Below are positions 21,352 to 22,479 of a stretch of DNA of 22,479 bases, piece by piece. Source of the stretch: an uncultured bacterium (GTDB lineage Bacteria > Patescibacteriota > Saccharimonadia > Saccharimonadales > Saccharimonadaceae); assembly GCA_900556165.1 (NCBI GenBank), contig USNP01000003.1, positions 1 through 22,479 of the forward strand, written 5' to 3'. Each line of letters opens with the position of its first letter. Positions within the stretch are counted from its first letter, which is position 1. Position numbers and translations under genes: made by a program. The notes beneath the pieces were generated by a model. That model was not told the origin of the DNA and ran no database searches. It worked only from the letters and a program-made list of their open reading frames with translations.

Positions 21352-22230
21352 ATGAAAAGTGAGCGAGAGTTAACGCGCCGAGAGATGCGTGAAAAAATGC
21401 TTCAAGAGCGATCGGGTGGGGAAAGCTCTTTTTATCGTGGCCGAACAATTTCGAGTCATCAAAAAGAGCAGTCTGAACTTTCAAAAAATCGAAAACTGGT
21501 AATTCGCCGGCGTAAATTGGGTGCATTTTTCTTGGGGCTTGCTATTTTTTCAATTCTTGTTTTTATATTCTTACTTCAATTTATCGCTAAAATTGCAGTG
21601 AGTTCAGATATTTCTTCGAAAAAGAATTTCAAAAAATATGAAAAATCGGTAGAGAAGTATTTAGAGGCGAACCCGAGTGAGAGGTTTTCTTTAAATTTAA
21701 ATAAGTCCGCCCTTCTTGAGAATATTCAAAAGGAAAATCCAGAGGTTTTTGGGATCTTGAGCGTTGAATTGGCTGGAATAGCCTCGTATAATTTTAAACT
21801 TTCTTTTCGAAAACCGGTAGCCTCTTGGTGGGTTGATGGTAAGGAGTTTTTTGTTGATTCGGAAGGCGCTTCATTTACCGAAAATATGTTTAGTGAAAAC
21901 CCTAAATTGAGTATAATTGACGATAGCGGTGCTATGGTTTCGAGTGGAAAAAATGTTGCTGGAAGTAGTTTTTTTAGCTTTGTTGGAAAGTTGGTTTCAT
22001 CTGCAAATTCTCAGGGGCTAGAAATTATTAAAATTCGAATTCCTCCCTTAAGTTTGCGTCAGATTGAGGTTTCGGTGAAGGGTGTTAAATACTTTGCGAA
22101 AATGTCAACTGTTGGTTCGGCAGAGGGGCAGGTCTCTAATTTTAAGGCGGCTATAAATTATTTTTCAGTACACAAAAAAACTCCAAGCTATATAGACCTT
22201 AGAGTTGAAGGTAAGGGGTATTATAGGTAG
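21352..22230 (+). CDS. ftsQ: FtsQ/DivIB-like cell division protein
   Basis: Bitopic divisome protein that bridges FtsL-type proteins and the septal synthases. 292 residues: a long basic and polar cytoplasmic N-terminus (about 1-58), one transmembrane helix (about 59-82, LGAFFLGLAIFSILVFIFLL), then an external part with a POTRA-like region (about 90-160, SDISSKKNFKKYEKSVEKYL into the ENIQKENPEVFGILSVEL stretch) and a beta domain ending in YIDLRVEGKGYYR, close to the family's YIDLRxxxxxYYK end. The sequence is divergent, so the name depends on architecture, that C-terminal block and position after murG. ATG 21352 is used; a TTG at 21343 overlaps the -10 box and cannot be transcribed. No ribosome binding site is present. 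Confidence 0.86.
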   Translation: MKSERELTRREMREKMLQERSGGESSFYRGRTISSHQKEQSELSKNRKLVIRRRKLGAFFLGLAIFSILVFIFLLQFIAKIAVSSDISSKKNFKKYEKSVEKYLEANPSERFSLNLNKSALLENIQKENPEVFGILSVELAGIASYNFKLSFRKPVASWWVDGKEFFVDSEGASFTENMFSENPKLSIIDDSGAMVSSGKNVAGSSFFSFVGKLVSSANSQGLEIIKIRIPPLSLRQIEVSVKGVKYFAKMSTVGSAEGQVSNFKAAINYFSVHKKTPSYIDLRVEGKGYYR

Positions 22231-22479
22231 TGCAGGGTGTTATGTTCGCTTTTTGTTCTATTTAGAATACAGAATACTAACGGAAGTGAAAAACCATATT
22301 ATAATATTAAAAAATAAAAAAGTCAAATTGTCAAATTTTAACAGAATAGGGGATATTTAGAACGAAAAAACAAATTATTTCGGCAAGTTTTATTTATCTG
22401 TTAAAGTTTATGATTAACTCTATTAGTTTTTTGTATGTTAATATCTTGAGTTAATCTCCTAATACTTTTATATAAAATA
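22231..22479 (+). other. AT-rich intergenic region after ftsQ
   Basis: 249 bp with no supportable gene, no TTCGAA motif and no clear terminator. A lone TATAAT lies at 22300-22305. TTGAGT (22446-22451) followed 17 bp later by TATATA (22469-22474) may be a promoter for a gene just beyond the window, perhaps ftsA or ftsZ by synteny, but that cannot be seen. Confidence 0.4.

Noticed and set aside
1..22479. UGA recoded as glycine, as in Gracilibacteria
   Set aside because: All conserved proteins are full length without in-frame TGA, and conserved glycines use GGN codons. Only the lack of TGA stops remains notable.
1..22479. CRISPR array, insertion sequence, prophage or tRNA gene
   Set aside because: No regularly spaced repeats, transposase, integrase or tRNA-like T-loop with acceptor stem was found. 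Short sequences such as GGTTCGAATCG at about 17970 are within mraY and are instances of the TTCGAA motif.

Overview
The window looks like a chromosomal stretch from a small, AT-rich bacterium, most likely a Patescibacteria/CPR member close to Candidatus Saccharibacteria (TM7). The reasons are low GC, dense genes almost all on the + strand, a single-chain alpha2-type glycyl-tRNA synthetase, an archaeal-looking Trm11/Trm-G10 methyltransferase, a PNTG-type wall-anchored surface protein, very short or absent mRNA leaders and divergent division proteins. The taxonomic call is inference; there is no rRNA here. Every coding region reads cleanly with TAA or TAG stops. No tRNA, rRNA, CRISPR array or insertion sequence was seen.

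Left part (1-9100): the 3' part of a sortase-type surface protein gene and its terminator; glyQS with a TrmH/SpoU rRNA methyltransferase; a CYTH-domain protein; then a cell-separation module of ftsE, ftsX and a secreted coiled-coil/CHAP peptidoglycan hydrolase of PcsB type. Next come an orphan 80-residue protein gene and a C-terminal processing peptidase (S41) followed by a single-domain CheY-like receiver.

Middle (9100-13900): a bidirectional terminator separates these from the only minus-strand unit, a Trm11-like tRNA methyltransferase overlapping rpmA (bL27). Divergent to it is a DUF4868/KwaB-like gene followed closely by a Pif1-like helicase, and then a small lysine-rich membrane protein. 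Around that small gene lie four copies of the DnaA-box-like 9-mer TTTTCCACA.

Right part (13900-22479): a 480-bp non-coding region that can fold into a chain of hairpins leads into a reduced division and cell wall (dcw) cluster: rsmH, a newly noticed 21-codon gene, ftsL, ftsI, mraY, ftsW, murG and ftsQ. mraZ and the Mur ligases are not between them. Lipid II synthesis (MraY, MurG), a SEDS/class B PBP pair (FtsW, FtsI), divisome scaffolding (FtsL, FtsQ) and septal splitting (FtsEX plus CHAP hydrolase) are therefore all encoded within 20 kb.

Three window-wide signals stand out. The palindrome TTCGAA, usually extended as TTCGAAA, occurs roughly 70 times in all reading frames and in non-coding DNA. 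Many operon-leading genes have an extended -10 box 6-9 nt before the start codon, implying leaderless mRNAs. No gene ends in TGA.
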